Source of the DNA: Micromonospora sp. MA102
GTDB taxonomy: Bacteria; Actinomycetota; Actinomycetes; Mycobacteriales; Micromonosporaceae
Direction of reading: 5' to 3'
NCBI RefSeq assembly: GCF_025460765.1
Contig: NZ_JAMWEG010000008.1
Span: forward strand, 285,370 to 349,369
DNA: 64,000 nucleotides
The notes below the pieces were generated by a model. The model was given only the letters and a program-made list of their open reading frames with translations. It was not told the DNA's origin and ran no database searches. Positions 48,856-56,963 of this stretch are shown here, in pieces. Position 1 is the first letter of the stretch. Each line of letters begins with the position of its first letter. The position numbers were made by a program, and so were the translations under genes.

Positions 48856-50189
48856 GCGGACTCCGTGCGGATCGGGGCGAGCGCGGCGAGGCCGTCGGCG
48901 ACCCGCTCGGCGTCGCCGAGCACCACGGTGACCGCCTGCGCCGGCGCGAGGTAGCGGGCCGCCGCCGCGGCCACGTCGTCCACGGTCGCCGCGGCCAGCC
49001 GGGCGGCGTGCTCGGCGAGGAAGTCCAGCCGCAGGCCGTTGCCCGCGTACGCGCTGGTCAGCGAGGCCAGGCCGGCCTGCGTGGACATGCCGAGCTGGAG
49101 CGTGCCGAGGGCGTACTGGCGGGCCTGTTCCAGCTCGTCCGGCTTGGGCGGCAGGGTGGCCAACCGGCCCAGCTCGTACGTGGTCTCCAGCAGGGCGGGC
49201 GCGGTCACCTCGGTGGCCACCTCGGCGGCGGCGACCAGCACCGACCCGGCGACCGAGTGCTCGATCAGCGAGTGCGGCCCGTACGTGTAGCCCTTGTCCT
49301 CGCGGATGTTCTCCACCCAGCGGGAGGAGAAGTAGCCGCCGAAGAGCAGGTTGGCCAGTTGCAGTGCGGCGTGGTCGGGGTGGGTGCGGGGCACCGCGGG
49401 CAGCGCGATCCGCAACGACGACTGCACCGAGCCGGGGCGGTCGACCAGCAGCACCGGGCCGAGCTCCAGCGGCGGCGCGGGCGGCAGCTCGGCCGGCTGC
49501 CCCTCCCCCTTCCAGCCGGACAGGGCCCGCTCGGCGGCGTCCAGCGCCTTCTCCGGCTGCACGTCGCCGACCAGCACGAGCACCGCCCCGGCCGGGTGTA
49601 CCCGCTCGGCGTGCAGCCGGCGCAGCACCGGGGGCCGCACCGCGCGCACCTGGTCCGGCTCGGGGGTCTGCACGGCGTACGGGTGCCGGCCGTAGATCCG
49701 CTTGAGCAGCGCGGTGCGGGCCAGGTGGGCGGGCTGGCTCTGGGCGACCTGGATGCGGTCGACCAGCCGCTCCCGCTCGGTCTCCACCCAGTCGGCCGGG
49801 TAGGTGGCCCCGGTGAGCACGTCGGCGAGCAGCTCCAGCATCCGGTCCAGGCCGGTGACCAGGCCCGCCCCGGAGAGCATCAGCCGGTCGGGGTCGATGC
49901 CGGCGGAGAGCCCGCCGCCGACCTTCTGCAACTCCGCGGCGAGCTGGGTCGCCGTGTGGGTCTCCGTGCCGGAGAGCAGGGTCTGCGCGAGCATCCCGCC
50001 GCGGGCCAGGTGGGTACGCCCGAACGGCATCCAGAGCCGCAGCTCGACCAGCGGGATCGCGCTGCGGCGCACGGCGATCACGGTGAGGCCGTTGCCGAGC
50101 GTGCGCTCGGCCTGCTTGGGGAGCTTGAGTTTGCGGTTGGGACCGAGCGCCGGCAGCGGCCGGGTGCCCGTCTCCACGGTTGCCGTCAC
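48852..50189 (-). CDS. M16-family peptidase, non-catalytic subunit type
   Basis: A 445-residue inverzincin-like protein from GTG 50189, preceded by GGAGAAGG. It has the M16 fold (TLGNGLTVIAVRRSAIPLVE, and FGGYFSSRWVENIREDKGYT followed by YGPHS, the R/Y substrate-binding pair), but the HxxEH zinc motif is absent where expected, the region reading RGGMLAQTLLSG. Such subunits complement a catalytic partner; the catalytic M16 gene lies immediately upstream. Confidence 0.88.
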   Translation of the reverse strand: MTATVETGTRPLPALGPNRKLKLPKQAERTLGNGLTVIAVRRSAIPLVELRLWMPFGRTHLARGGMLAQTLLSGTETHTATQLAAELQKVGGGLSAGIDPDRLMLSGAGLVTGLDRMLELLADVLTGATYPADWVETERERLVDRIQVAQSQPAHLARTALLKRIYGRHPYAVQTPEPDQVRAVRPPVLRRLHAERVHPAGAVLVLVGDVQPEKALDAAERALSGWKGEGQPAELPPAPPLELGPVLLVDRPGSVQSSLRIALPAVPRTHPDHAALQLANLLFGGYFSSRWVENIREDKGYTYGPHSLIEHSVAGSVLVAAAEVATEVTAPALLETTYELGRLATLPPKPDELEQARQYALGTLQLGMSTQAGLASLTSAYAGNGLRLDFLAEHAARLAAATVDDVAAAAARYLAPAQAVTVVLGDAERVADGLAALAPIRTESA

Positions 50190-50191
50190 TG

Positions 50192-50248
50192 CGCCTTCTC
50201 CGTTCGCGACTGCGGGGCTCGCAGACCCGGCTCACTCCTCGCGCTCAC
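50192..50248. repeat. Third copy of the 62-bp repeat family
   Basis: 57 bp matching the tandem copies at 48732-48855 with a few substitutions (CTCCG for CTTTCG, CAGAC for CAAAC). It lies between the two M16 genes and supplies GGAGAAGG for the downstream one. A partial relative follows at 50255-50277. Confidence 0.85.
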
Positions 50249-50274
50249 TGGACTTCCTCCGTTCGCGGCGGCGC

Positions 50275-51585
50275 TCACCGGGCACCGCCGGGGATGACCT
50301 CGATGGACGCCCGGCGCTCCGGCCGGAGGGTGGCGGCGGCGGCTCGGACCTGCTCGTCGGTCACCTCGCCGACCAGCCGGGGCAGCTCGTTGATCAGGCC
50401 CGGCTCGCCGCGCTGCTGTTCCAGGACGGCCATTCCCAGCGCCCGGCCGAGCACCGCGTCGGTGTCCCGCAGCAGGTGGGTGGCCATCCGCGCCTGGGTG
50501 CGGGCCAGCTCCCCCTCGGTCAGCCCGTCGGTGGCCAGCCGGTCCAGCTCCTCGTCGACGGTCCGCAGCACCTTGTCCACGTCACCGCCGGGCGGCAGGT
50601 GTGCCTGGAGCAGCAGCGCGGTGGGGTCGCGCACGTCGAACGGGTCGCCCATGAAGCCGAGGTAGCCGCCCAGGCTGGTGACCGAGCGGTCCCGCTGGAC
50701 CAGCCGCTCGACCAGCCGGGAGGCGTCGCCGTCGGTGAGCACCTCGGCCAGCACCACGTACGGCAGGTAGCCGGCGAAGTCGGTCAGCGGGTCGGGCACG
50801 CGCCAGGCCCCGGCCACCGCCGGCAGCGGGGCCAGCTTGTCGGTGTACGAGGTGCGCCGCTCCGCCGTGAGGTCGGGCTCGGTGAAGTCGGGGCGTTCCG
50901 GGGCGGGGCGGGCCGGCACGTCGCCGAAGTGCCGCTCGATCAGCGCCGTCGCCTCGGCCACGTCGACGTCCCCGCTCACCGCCAGGACGGCGTTGCCGCT
51001 GGCGTAGTAGCGGCGGAAGAAGTCGGCCGCGTCGCCGACGGTGGCCGACTCCAGGTCGTCGAAGGAGCCGTAGCCGTCGTGCGCGTTGGGGAAGGTGTCG
51101 AACATGACCGGCGGCAGGGTGAGCCAGGGGAACCCGCCGTACGGCCGGTTGAGCACGTTGACCCGGATCTCCTCCTTGACCACGTCGACCTGGTTGCGCA
51201 GGTTCTCCTCGGTCAGGCGGGGGCCGCGCATCCGGTCGGCCTCCAGGAAGAGCGCCCGCTCCAGCGCGTTGCTGGGCAGGGTCTCGTAGTAGTCGGTGTA
51301 GTCCAGGTGGGTGGAGCCGTTGAAGGTGCCGCCGGCGCCCTGGACGTGCCGGAAGTGGGCCAGCTTCTCCAGGTTCTCCGAGCCCTGGAACATGAGGTGC
51401 TCGAAGAGGTGCGCGAAGCCGGTGCGCCCCTCCGGTTCGGAGCGGATGCCGACGTCGTAGACCACCGCCACCCCGATGACCGGGGCGCTGCGGTCGGGGG
51501 TGAGCACCACCCGCAGGCCGTTGTCGAGGGTGAACCGCTCGACCGGGTATTTCGTCGCTGGAATTGTCGCTCTCCGCGTCGGCAC
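50275..51585 (-). CDS. M16-family zinc metallopeptidase, catalytic subunit
   Basis: A 436-residue peptidase from GTG 51585 (PTRRATIPATKYPVERFTLD). The zinc motif is GFAHLFEHLMFQGSENLEKL (H-L-F-E-H), with the distal glutamate in VDVVKEEIRVNV. No signal peptide is present, so it is probably cytosolic. With the non-catalytic partner it should form a heterodimeric clam-shell. The substrates are unknown. Confidence 0.92.
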   Translation of the reverse strand: MPTRRATIPATKYPVERFTLDNGLRVVLTPDRSAPVIGVAVVYDVGIRSEPEGRTGFAHLFEHLMFQGSENLEKLAHFRHVQGAGGTFNGSTHLDYTDYYETLPSNALERALFLEADRMRGPRLTEENLRNQVDVVKEEIRVNVLNRPYGGFPWLTLPPVMFDTFPNAHDGYGSFDDLESATVGDAADFFRRYYASGNAVLAVSGDVDVAEATALIERHFGDVPARPAPERPDFTEPDLTAERRTSYTDKLAPLPAVAGAWRVPDPLTDFAGYLPYVVLAEVLTDGDASRLVERLVQRDRSVTSLGGYLGFMGDPFDVRDPTALLLQAHLPPGGDVDKVLRTVDEELDRLATDGLTEGELARTQARMATHLLRDTDAVLGRALGMAVLEQQRGEPGLINELPRLVGEVTDEQVRAAAATLRPERRASIEVIPGGAR

Positions 51586-51773
51586 GTGATCGACCCTAAC
51601 GCGTCGGCAGCGCCCGCACCGGCGGTGTGCGCGGGCCCACCGGACGGCGGTGTCGGCCGCTGGCCGACCGGCGCGACTATCTCCACCGAACAGGTGGGAA
51701 TTGTCGAGAACTTCCAGGTCGGGCGTCCCGGATCGCGGACGGGTCTTGACGCCGTTCACGGCCTGCCCCAGTC

Positions 51774-51794
51774 TTCCTACCAACTAAGTAGGAA
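51774..51794 (+). promoter_or_regulatory. Inverted repeat, candidate Rrf2 operator
   Basis: TTCCTAC-N7-GTAGGAA, perfect 7-bp arms, 20 bp before the ABC-transporter ATG. A TTGACG at 51746 could be the -35. Linking it to the Rrf2 gene at the operon end is inference. Confidence 0.5.
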
Positions 51795-51814
51795 TACTGC
51801 GGATTGGATACTCG

Positions 51815-52870
51815 ATGAGACGGCTCCCCTTCCGCCGCCTGGTCACCCTGGCCACCCTCGCCGTGGTCGGCGCGGCCACCCTGGGCGCCACCGCGGCCTG
51901 CGGCGACGACGACGCGGCCGGCGGCTCCGGCCCGGTCACCCTGCGCCTGGGCTACTTCCCGAACATCACCCACGCGCCCGCCGTGGTGGGCGTGGAGAAG
52001 GGCATCTTCAAGGAGAAGCTGGGCGACGTCACCCTGGAGACCAAGACCTTCAACGCCGGGCCGGCGGCCATCGAGGCGGTCTTCTCCGGCGCGCTCGACG
52101 CCACGTACATCGGTCCGAACCCGACCGTGAACGCCTTCTCGAAGTCCAAGGGCGAGGCGGTCCGGGTGGTGTCCGGCGCCGCGTCCGGCGGCGTCGCGCT
52201 CGTGGTGAAGCCGGAGATCACCTCGGTGGAGCAGCTACGCGGCAAGAAGATCGCCACCCCGCAGCTCGGCAACACCCAGGACGTCGCGCTGCGCTACTGG
52301 CTCAAGGAGAAGGGCCTGCAGACCACCAAGGAGGGCGGCGGCGACGTCAAGGTGGTCCCCCAGGAGAACGCGCAGACCGTGGAGACCTTCACCAGCGGCG
52401 CCATCGACGGCGCGTGGGTGCCCGAGCCCTTCGTCTCGCGGCTGGTCAACGCGGGCGGCAAGGTGCTGGTCGACGAGCGGGACCTCTGGCCGGACAAGAA
52501 GTTCGTCATCACCAACCTGCTGGTCAGCACCAAATTCCTCAAGGCGCACCCGGACGTCGTGAAGAAGCTGGTCGAGGGGCAGGTCGCGGCGAACGAGTAC
52601 GTCAACACCAAGCCGGACGAGGCCCAGCAGGCCATCTCCGACCACATCGGCAAGATCACCGGCAAGCCGCTGGACCTCAAACTGATCAAGCAGGCCTGGC
52701 CGACGTTGGAGTTCACCAACGACCCGATCCCGTCCTCGCTGAAGACCGGCCTGGACCACGCCGTCGCCGTCGGGCTGACCCAGCCGGTGGACCTCAACGG
52801 CCTCTACGACCTGAAGTACCTCAACGAGGTGCTCAAGGCCGAGGGCAAGGCCGAGGTCGTCCAGCCGTGA
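51815..52870 (+). CDS. Sulfonate/nitrate-type ABC solute-binding lipoprotein
   Basis: A 351-residue periplasmic-binding protein of the SsuA/TauA group. Signal peptide FRRLVTLATLAVVGAATLGA leads to lipobox TAACG. The body has LRLGYFPNITHAPAVVGVEK, GPAAIEAVFSGALDATYIGP and GAIDGAWVPEPFVSRLVNAG, typical of sulfonate, taurine or nitrate binders. It is cotranscribed with its ATPase (GTGA overlap) and permease. Alkanesulfonates as sulfur source are the likeliest substrate, given the Rrf2 regulator. Confidence 0.88.
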   Translation: MRRLPFRRLVTLATLAVVGAATLGATAACGDDDAAGGSGPVTLRLGYFPNITHAPAVVGVEKGIFKEKLGDVTLETKTFNAGPAAIEAVFSGALDATYIGPNPTVNAFSKSKGEAVRVVSGAASGGVALVVKPEITSVEQLRGKKIATPQLGNTQDVALRYWLKEKGLQTTKEGGGDVKVVPQENAQTVETFTSGAIDGAWVPEPFVSRLVNAGGKVLVDERDLWPDKKFVITNLLVSTKFLKAHPDVVKKLVEGQVAANEYVNTKPDEAQQAISDHIGKITGKPLDLKLIKQAWPTLEFTNDPIPSSLKTGLDHAVAVGLTQPVDLNGLYDLKYLNEVLKAEGKAEVVQP

Positions 52871-53646
52871 CGTCGACCACGACGACCCCGCGCAGCGCGA
52901 CCGGCTCGGTCGCGCTGCGCGGCGTGACCAAGGTGTACGGCCAGGGCGAGCACGCCGTCCTGGCGCTGGACGGGGTGTCGCTGGACGTCGCCCCCGGCGA
53001 GTTCGTCTGCCTGGTCGGCGCGTCCGGCTGCGGCAAGAGCACGCTGCTCAACCTGGTCGCCGGGCTGGACCGGACCAGCGGCGGCCGGATCGAGCTGGGC
53101 GAGGGGGTCAACCCCGGCCTCATGTTCCAGGAGTCGGCGCTCTTCCCGTGGCTGACCGTCGAGGGCAACGTCGAGGTGCCGCTCAAGCTGCGCGGGCTCC
53201 CGCGGAACGAGCGCAGGGCGCGGGTCGCCGAACTGCTGCGGACCGTCCACCTCTCCGACTTCGGCCGCAAGCGCCCGCACCAGCTCTCCGGCGGGATGCG
53301 GCAGCGCGTCGCGCTGGCCCGCACCCTCGCCCTCGACACCCCGGTGCTGCTGATGGACGAGCCGTTCGGCGCGCTCGACGCGATGACCCGGGACATCCTG
53401 CACGACGAGCTGGAGCGGATCTGGTCGGAGCGGAAGCTCACCGTGATCTTCGTTACGCACAACGTCCGCGAGGCGGCCCGGCTCGCCGACCGGATCATCC
53501 TGCTGTCCAGCCGGCCCGGCCGGATCATCTACTCCACCGAGGTCGACGTGCCGCGACCCCGGCGGATCGACTCGCCGGAGATCGCGGCCATCGCCGCCGA
53601 CGTCACCGACCGGCTGCGTACGGAGGTGGGCCGCCATGGCCAGTGA
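52867..53646 (+). CDS. ABC transporter ATPase (SsuB/TauB type)
   Basis: A 259-residue ATPase. Walker A LVGASGCGKSTLLNLVAGLD, Q-loop GLMFQESALFPWLTVEGNVE, signature HQLSGGMRQRVALARTLALD, Walker B VLLMDEPFGALDAMTRDILH and H-loop VIFVTHNVREAARLADRIIL are all intact. The ESALFPWLTV Q-loop is characteristic of the nitrate/sulfonate/taurine family. It begins with GTG overlapping the preceding stop and overlaps the permease start by 11 bases. Confidence 0.94.
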   Translation: MTSTTTTPRSATGSVALRGVTKVYGQGEHAVLALDGVSLDVAPGEFVCLVGASGCGKSTLLNLVAGLDRTSGGRIELGEGVNPGLMFQESALFPWLTVEGNVEVPLKLRGLPRNERRARVAELLRTVHLSDFGRKRPHQLSGGMRQRVALARTLALDTPVLLMDEPFGALDAMTRDILHDELERIWSERKLTVIFVTHNVREAARLADRIILLSSRPGRIIYSTEVDVPRPRRIDSPEIAAIAADVTDRLRTEVGRHGQ

Positions 53647-54520
53647 CACCCTCACCGGTTCCCCGCGCACCGACGCGGAGATCTCCGGCCTCGACGCCCT
53701 GGAGACCGCCGGCCGGGAGAAGACGCCGTCCCGGCTGCGCCGCGGCTGGTCGGCCACCTGGCCGAAGCTGGCCGCGCTGGCCCTGGCCGTCGCCCTCTGG
53801 CAGGCGGTGGTCTGGACCGGCTGGAAGGACCCGTGGGCGCTGCCCGGCCCGGTGGTGGTCTTCGAGGACCTCGGCCACTACCTGATCAGCTCCGCGCTCT
53901 GGGACGGCCTGGCCACCACCGCCCGGCGGGCCGCCGTGGGCTTCGCCGCCGCGGTCGCCGTCGGCCTGCTGCTCGGCCTCGCGGTGGCCCGGGTGAAGGT
54001 GCTCCGCGCCGCGCTCGGCTCGATGATCACCGCGTTGCAGACCATGCCGTCGATCGCCTGGTTCCCGCTCGCGATCCTGCTGTTCCAGCTCAGCGAGCAG
54101 GCCATCTTCTTCGTGGTGGTGCTCGGCGCGGCGCCCTCGGTGGCCAACGGGGTCATCCACGGCGTCGACTACGTGCCGCCGCTGCTGGTCCGGGCCGGCC
54201 GCAACCTCGGCGCCCGCGGGCTCGACCTCTACCGGTACGTGATCGCGCCGGCCGCGCTGCCGGCCATCGTGGCCGGGCTCAAGCAGGGCTGGGCGTTCGC
54301 CTGGCGCAGCCTGATGGCCGGCGAGCTGCTGGTGGTCATCGCCACCCGGACGTCGATCGGCGCGCAGCTGACCTACGCCCGGGAACTGAACGAGGCGCCC
54401 CGGCTGATGGCCATCATGATCGTCATCCTGGTGGTGGGCCTGCTGGTGGACGCCGCGTTCGGTGCGGCCGACAAGGCGATCCGCCGCCGATGGGGCGTGC
54501 TGGACCAGGCCGGCAACTGA
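53636..54520 (+). CDS. ABC transporter permease (SsuC/TauC type)
   Basis: A 294-residue inner-membrane permease with six helices; the EAA loop that contacts the ATPase is VRAGRNLGARGLDLYRYVIA followed by PAALPAIVAG. Helices include LAALALAVALWQAVVWTGW and LMAIMIVILVVGLLVDAAFG. It overlaps the ATPase gene, and the Rrf2 gene starts five bases after its stop. Confidence 0.93.
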   Translation: MASDTLTGSPRTDAEISGLDALETAGREKTPSRLRRGWSATWPKLAALALAVALWQAVVWTGWKDPWALPGPVVVFEDLGHYLISSALWDGLATTARRAAVGFAAAVAVGLLLGLAVARVKVLRAALGSMITALQTMPSIAWFPLAILLFQLSEQAIFFVVVLGAAPSVANGVIHGVDYVPPLLVRAGRNLGARGLDLYRYVIAPAALPAIVAGLKQGWAFAWRSLMAGELLVVIATRTSIGAQLTYARELNEAPRLMAIMIVILVVGLLVDAAFGAADKAIRRRWGVLDQAGN

Positions 54521-54524
54521 GGCC

Positions 54525-54968
54525 GTGTACGTCTCCGCGCGCGCTGACTACGCGCTCCGGGCCATGCTCGCCGTCGCCGACGCCGCCGGTTCCACCGGCG
54601 ACGGGGGGCTGGGTGGCGGCGAGCTGGTCAAGGCGGCGAGCCTGGCCGACCGCCAGGGCATCCCGCTCAGCTTTCTCCAGGGCATCCTGCTCGACCTCCG
54701 CCGGGCCGGGCTGCTGCACAGCCACCGCGGCACCGAGGGCGGGTACGCCCTCACCCGCCCGCCCACCGAGATCAGCGTGGGTGACGTGCTGCGGGCGGTG
54801 GGCGGCGCGCTGACCAGCGTGCGGGGCATGCCCGCTGACCGGGCCGGCTACCACGGGGTGGCCGCCGGGCTGCGGGACGTCTGGCTCGCGGTGGACGGCG
54901 CCATCGCCCTGGTGGTCGACCGGACCACCCTCGCCGACCTGCTGGCGGACCGCGCCGCGGCACCCTGA
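54525..54968 (+). CDS. Rrf2-family regulator without cysteine ligands
   Basis: A 147-residue winged-helix regulator. The start VYVSARADYALRAMLAVADA and wing HRGTEGGYALTRPPTEISVG are family marks. No cysteine occurs anywhere in the protein, so it is not an iron-sulfur sensor like IscR; it resembles the CymR class that senses sulfur status through a partner or ligand. It is the last gene of the transporter operon and probably controls it, possibly at the inverted repeat 51774-51794. Confidence 0.87.
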   Translation: MYVSARADYALRAMLAVADAAGSTGDGGLGGGELVKAASLADRQGIPLSFLQGILLDLRRAGLLHSHRGTEGGYALTRPPTEISVGDVLRAVGGALTSVRGMPADRAGYHGVAAGLRDVWLAVDGAIALVVDRTTLADLLADRAAAP

Positions 54969-55031
54969 CCCCCGGGTCGGTGTCGGGCCGCGGGTGCGAC
55001 GCGGCCCGGGACCGCGGCTTCAGCTTCGCGA

Positions 55032-55065
55032 GGTGGCGGCGTCCGGCGGTCCGGGCGCCGCCACC
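55032..55065. terminator. Bidirectional hairpin terminator
   Basis: GGTGGCGGCG (55032-55041) and CGCCGCCACC (55056-55065) flank 14 bases between the convergent Rrf2 and DEAD-box genes. Confidence 0.55.
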
Positions 55066-55087
55066 CCGCCGAACGGCAGGTGGCCGG

Positions 55088-56347
55088 TCAGCGGCGACGC
55101 GGGCGGCGGGACCGGGCCGGCCGCGAGGCCTGTGCCGGGTGGGGTGCGGGCGGCGGGGTGAGGGTGACCGGGACGCCGCTGGGCTGACGGGCACCGGTGA
55201 CCCGGGCCAGTTCCTCGTCGCCGGACCGGACCCGGGCGGTTTGCGGGGTGATGCCGGCCACGGTCATCAGCCGGGAGACGTCGCGGCGCTGCTCCGGCAG
55301 GACCAGGGTGACCACGGTGCCGGACTCCCCCGCCCGGGCGGTCCGACCGCCCCGGTGCAGGTAGTCCTTCGCCTCGGTGGGCGGGTCGGCGTTGACCACC
55401 ATGTCCAGCCCGTCGACGTGGATGCCCCGGGCCGCCACGTCGGTGGCCACCAGCGCGGTGACCTGGCCGCTGCGGAACTGCTCCAGGATCCGGGTGCGCT
55501 GCGGCTGGGTCTTGCCGCCGTGCAGCGCGGCGGCGCGTACGCCCTTGGCGAGCAGCTGGCGGGCGACACGGTCGGCGCGGTGCTTGGTCGCCATGAACAG
55601 GATGGTGCGGCCCTCGCGGGCGGCGATGTGGGCCAGCGCGGCCGGCTTGTCCTCCGCCTCGACGTGCAGCACGTGGTGCGTCATCGCGGTCACCGTGGCG
55701 GTGCCCGGATCGACGGAGTGGGAGACCGGGCGGCTCAGGAAGCGGCGGACCAGCTTGTCGACACCGCCGTCGAGAGTGGCCGAGAAGAGCATCCGCTGGC
55801 CGTTCGGGGCGACCTGCTCCAGCAGCTTCGTGACCTGCGGCAGGAAGCCCATGTCGGCCATCTGGTCGGCCTCGTCGAGCACGGTGACGGCCACCTCGTC
55901 GAGCCGGGCGTCCCGCCGGTCGATCAGGTCGTGCAGCCGGCCCGGGGTGGCCACCACCACCTCGGCGCCGGAGCGCAGCGCGTCCGCCTGCCGCTGGAGG
56001 GAGAGCCCGCCGACCACGGTGGCGCAGCGCAGCCCGAGCGCCCGGGCGTACGGGGTGAGCGCCGCGGTCACCTGCTGGGCCAGTTCGCGGGTGGGGACCA
56101 GCACGAGCGCCAGCGGGCGACCCGGGCGGGCACGGCGACCGGCCGTGCGGTGCAGCAGCGGCAGCCCGAAGGCGAGCGTCTTGCCGGAGCCGGTGCGACC
56201 GCGGCCGAGCACGTCGCGGCCGGCCAGCGAGTCCGGCAGGGTCGCCGCCTGGATCGGGAACGGCTCGGTGATGCCCTGCGCGGTCAGTTCACTGACCAGC
56301 GCCGGGGCCAGGCCGGTGGCGGCGAAGGTGGGAATGGTCATGGTCAT
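55088..56347 (-). CDS. DEAD-box ATP-dependent RNA helicase
   Basis: A 419-residue helicase. Q motif ITEPFPIQAATLP, Walker A GRGRTGSGKTLAFGLPLL, PTRELA, VVGGLSLQRQ, TPGRLHDL, VLDEADQMADMG, SATLDG, and domain 2 VATDVAARGIHVDGLDMVV and HRGGRTARAGESG. The C-terminus is short and basic (PARSRRPRRR), without an RNA-recognition domain. It follows the cold-shock protein gene, consistent with cold adaptation. The ATG at 56347 is preceded by GAGGAAGG that lies partly in a hairpin. Confidence 0.94.
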   Translation of the reverse strand: MTMTIPTFAATGLAPALVSELTAQGITEPFPIQAATLPDSLAGRDVLGRGRTGSGKTLAFGLPLLHRTAGRRARPGRPLALVLVPTRELAQQVTAALTPYARALGLRCATVVGGLSLQRQADALRSGAEVVVATPGRLHDLIDRRDARLDEVAVTVLDEADQMADMGFLPQVTKLLEQVAPNGQRMLFSATLDGGVDKLVRRFLSRPVSHSVDPGTATVTAMTHHVLHVEAEDKPAALAHIAAREGRTILFMATKHRADRVARQLLAKGVRAAALHGGKTQPQRTRILEQFRSGQVTALVATDVAARGIHVDGLDMVVNADPPTEAKDYLHRGGRTARAGESGTVVTLVLPEQRRDVSRLMTVAGITPQTARVRSGDEELARVTGARQPSGVPVTLTPPPAPHPAQASRPARSRRPRRR

Positions 56348-56357
56348 GCGGAAAGCC

Positions 56358-56384
56358 TTCCTCGACGCGGCACGTGTCGAGGAA
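56358..56384 (-). promoter_or_regulatory. Hairpin covering the DEAD-box Shine-Dalgarno
   Basis: In the mRNA, TTCCTCGAC (56384-56376) pairs with GTCGAGGAA (56366-56358) around a nine-base loop. The 3' arm contains most of the GAGGAAGG ribosome site, eight to fifteen bases before the ATG at 56347. A role in translational control is inference. Confidence 0.6.
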
Positions 56385-56515
56385 AGGCGCCGGGGAGCGG
56401 CGCGTCACCGGCGTCACCGGTGGTCACAAGCACGAACCGAAAGGTACGGGCCGGCCCGCCGCAGCACGCCACGTCCCGCAGAGCGGGTGGGCTGCGCGGC
56501 GGACCGGCCCGTCAC

Positions 56516-56532
56516 CGCGCCCGGGGGGCGCG
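56516..56532 (-). terminator. Short hairpin after the cold-shock gene
   Basis: CGCGCCC / GGGCGCG with a three-base loop, 27 bp past the csp stop. Confidence 0.5.
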
Positions 56533-56558
56533 ATGGGTGTTACGGAGTGATCCGAAGA

Positions 56559-56762
56559 TCAGAGCGGACGGATGTTCTCCGCCTGCGGGCCCTTCTGGCC
56601 CTGGGTCACCTCGAACTCGACCCGCTGGTTCTCGTCCAGGCTCCGGTAGCCGGAGGTCTGGATCGCCGAGAAGTGGGCGAAGACGTCGGCGCCGCCGTCG
56701 TCGGGGGTGATGAAGCCGAAGCCCTTGTCAGCGTTGAACCACTTGACGGTGCCAATTGCCAT
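56559..56762 (-). CDS. Cold-shock domain protein (CspA family)
   Basis: A 67-residue single-domain RNA chaperone. RNP1 KGFGFIT and RNP2 VFAHFSAI are intact: MAIGTVKWFNADKGFGFITP, then DVFAHFSAIQTSGYRSLDEN and VTQGQKGPQAENIRPL. AAGGAG precedes the ATG at 56762. The 200-bp region upstream (56763-56963) can hold a long leader as in other csp genes, and also contains the terminator of adnB. Confidence 0.96.
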   Translation of the reverse strand: MAIGTVKWFNADKGFGFITPDDGGADVFAHFSAIQTSGYRSLDENQRVEFEVTQGQKGPQAENIRPL

Positions 56763-56895
56763 GTGTTTCGTCTCCTTGACGGAACGTTCGGACCCGCACC
56801 TGTTGCGGACCGAAGAGGAGCCCGCCGCGCGCGAGTGCGCGGCGTGCCTGTCGCTGCTGGTCGCCCCGCCCGGAGAACTCCGGACACAACAAAGA

Positions 56896-56923
56896 GCGCC
56901 TGGGGCCACAATCCGCCAGGCGC
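56896..56923 (-). terminator. Hairpin terminator after adnB
   Basis: On the minus strand GCGCCTGG (56923-56916) and CCAGGCGC (56903-56896) close a 12-base loop, followed by TCTTTGTTG. Confidence 0.65.
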
Positions 56924-56963
56924 ACACAGAGTCTCTGGAAACCAAAACTGCAACGGAGCTAAC

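Noticed and set aside
50275..51783. Longer M16 protein beginning at 51783.
   Set aside because: The extra 66 residues have no M16 homology; GTG 51585 fits the family length.
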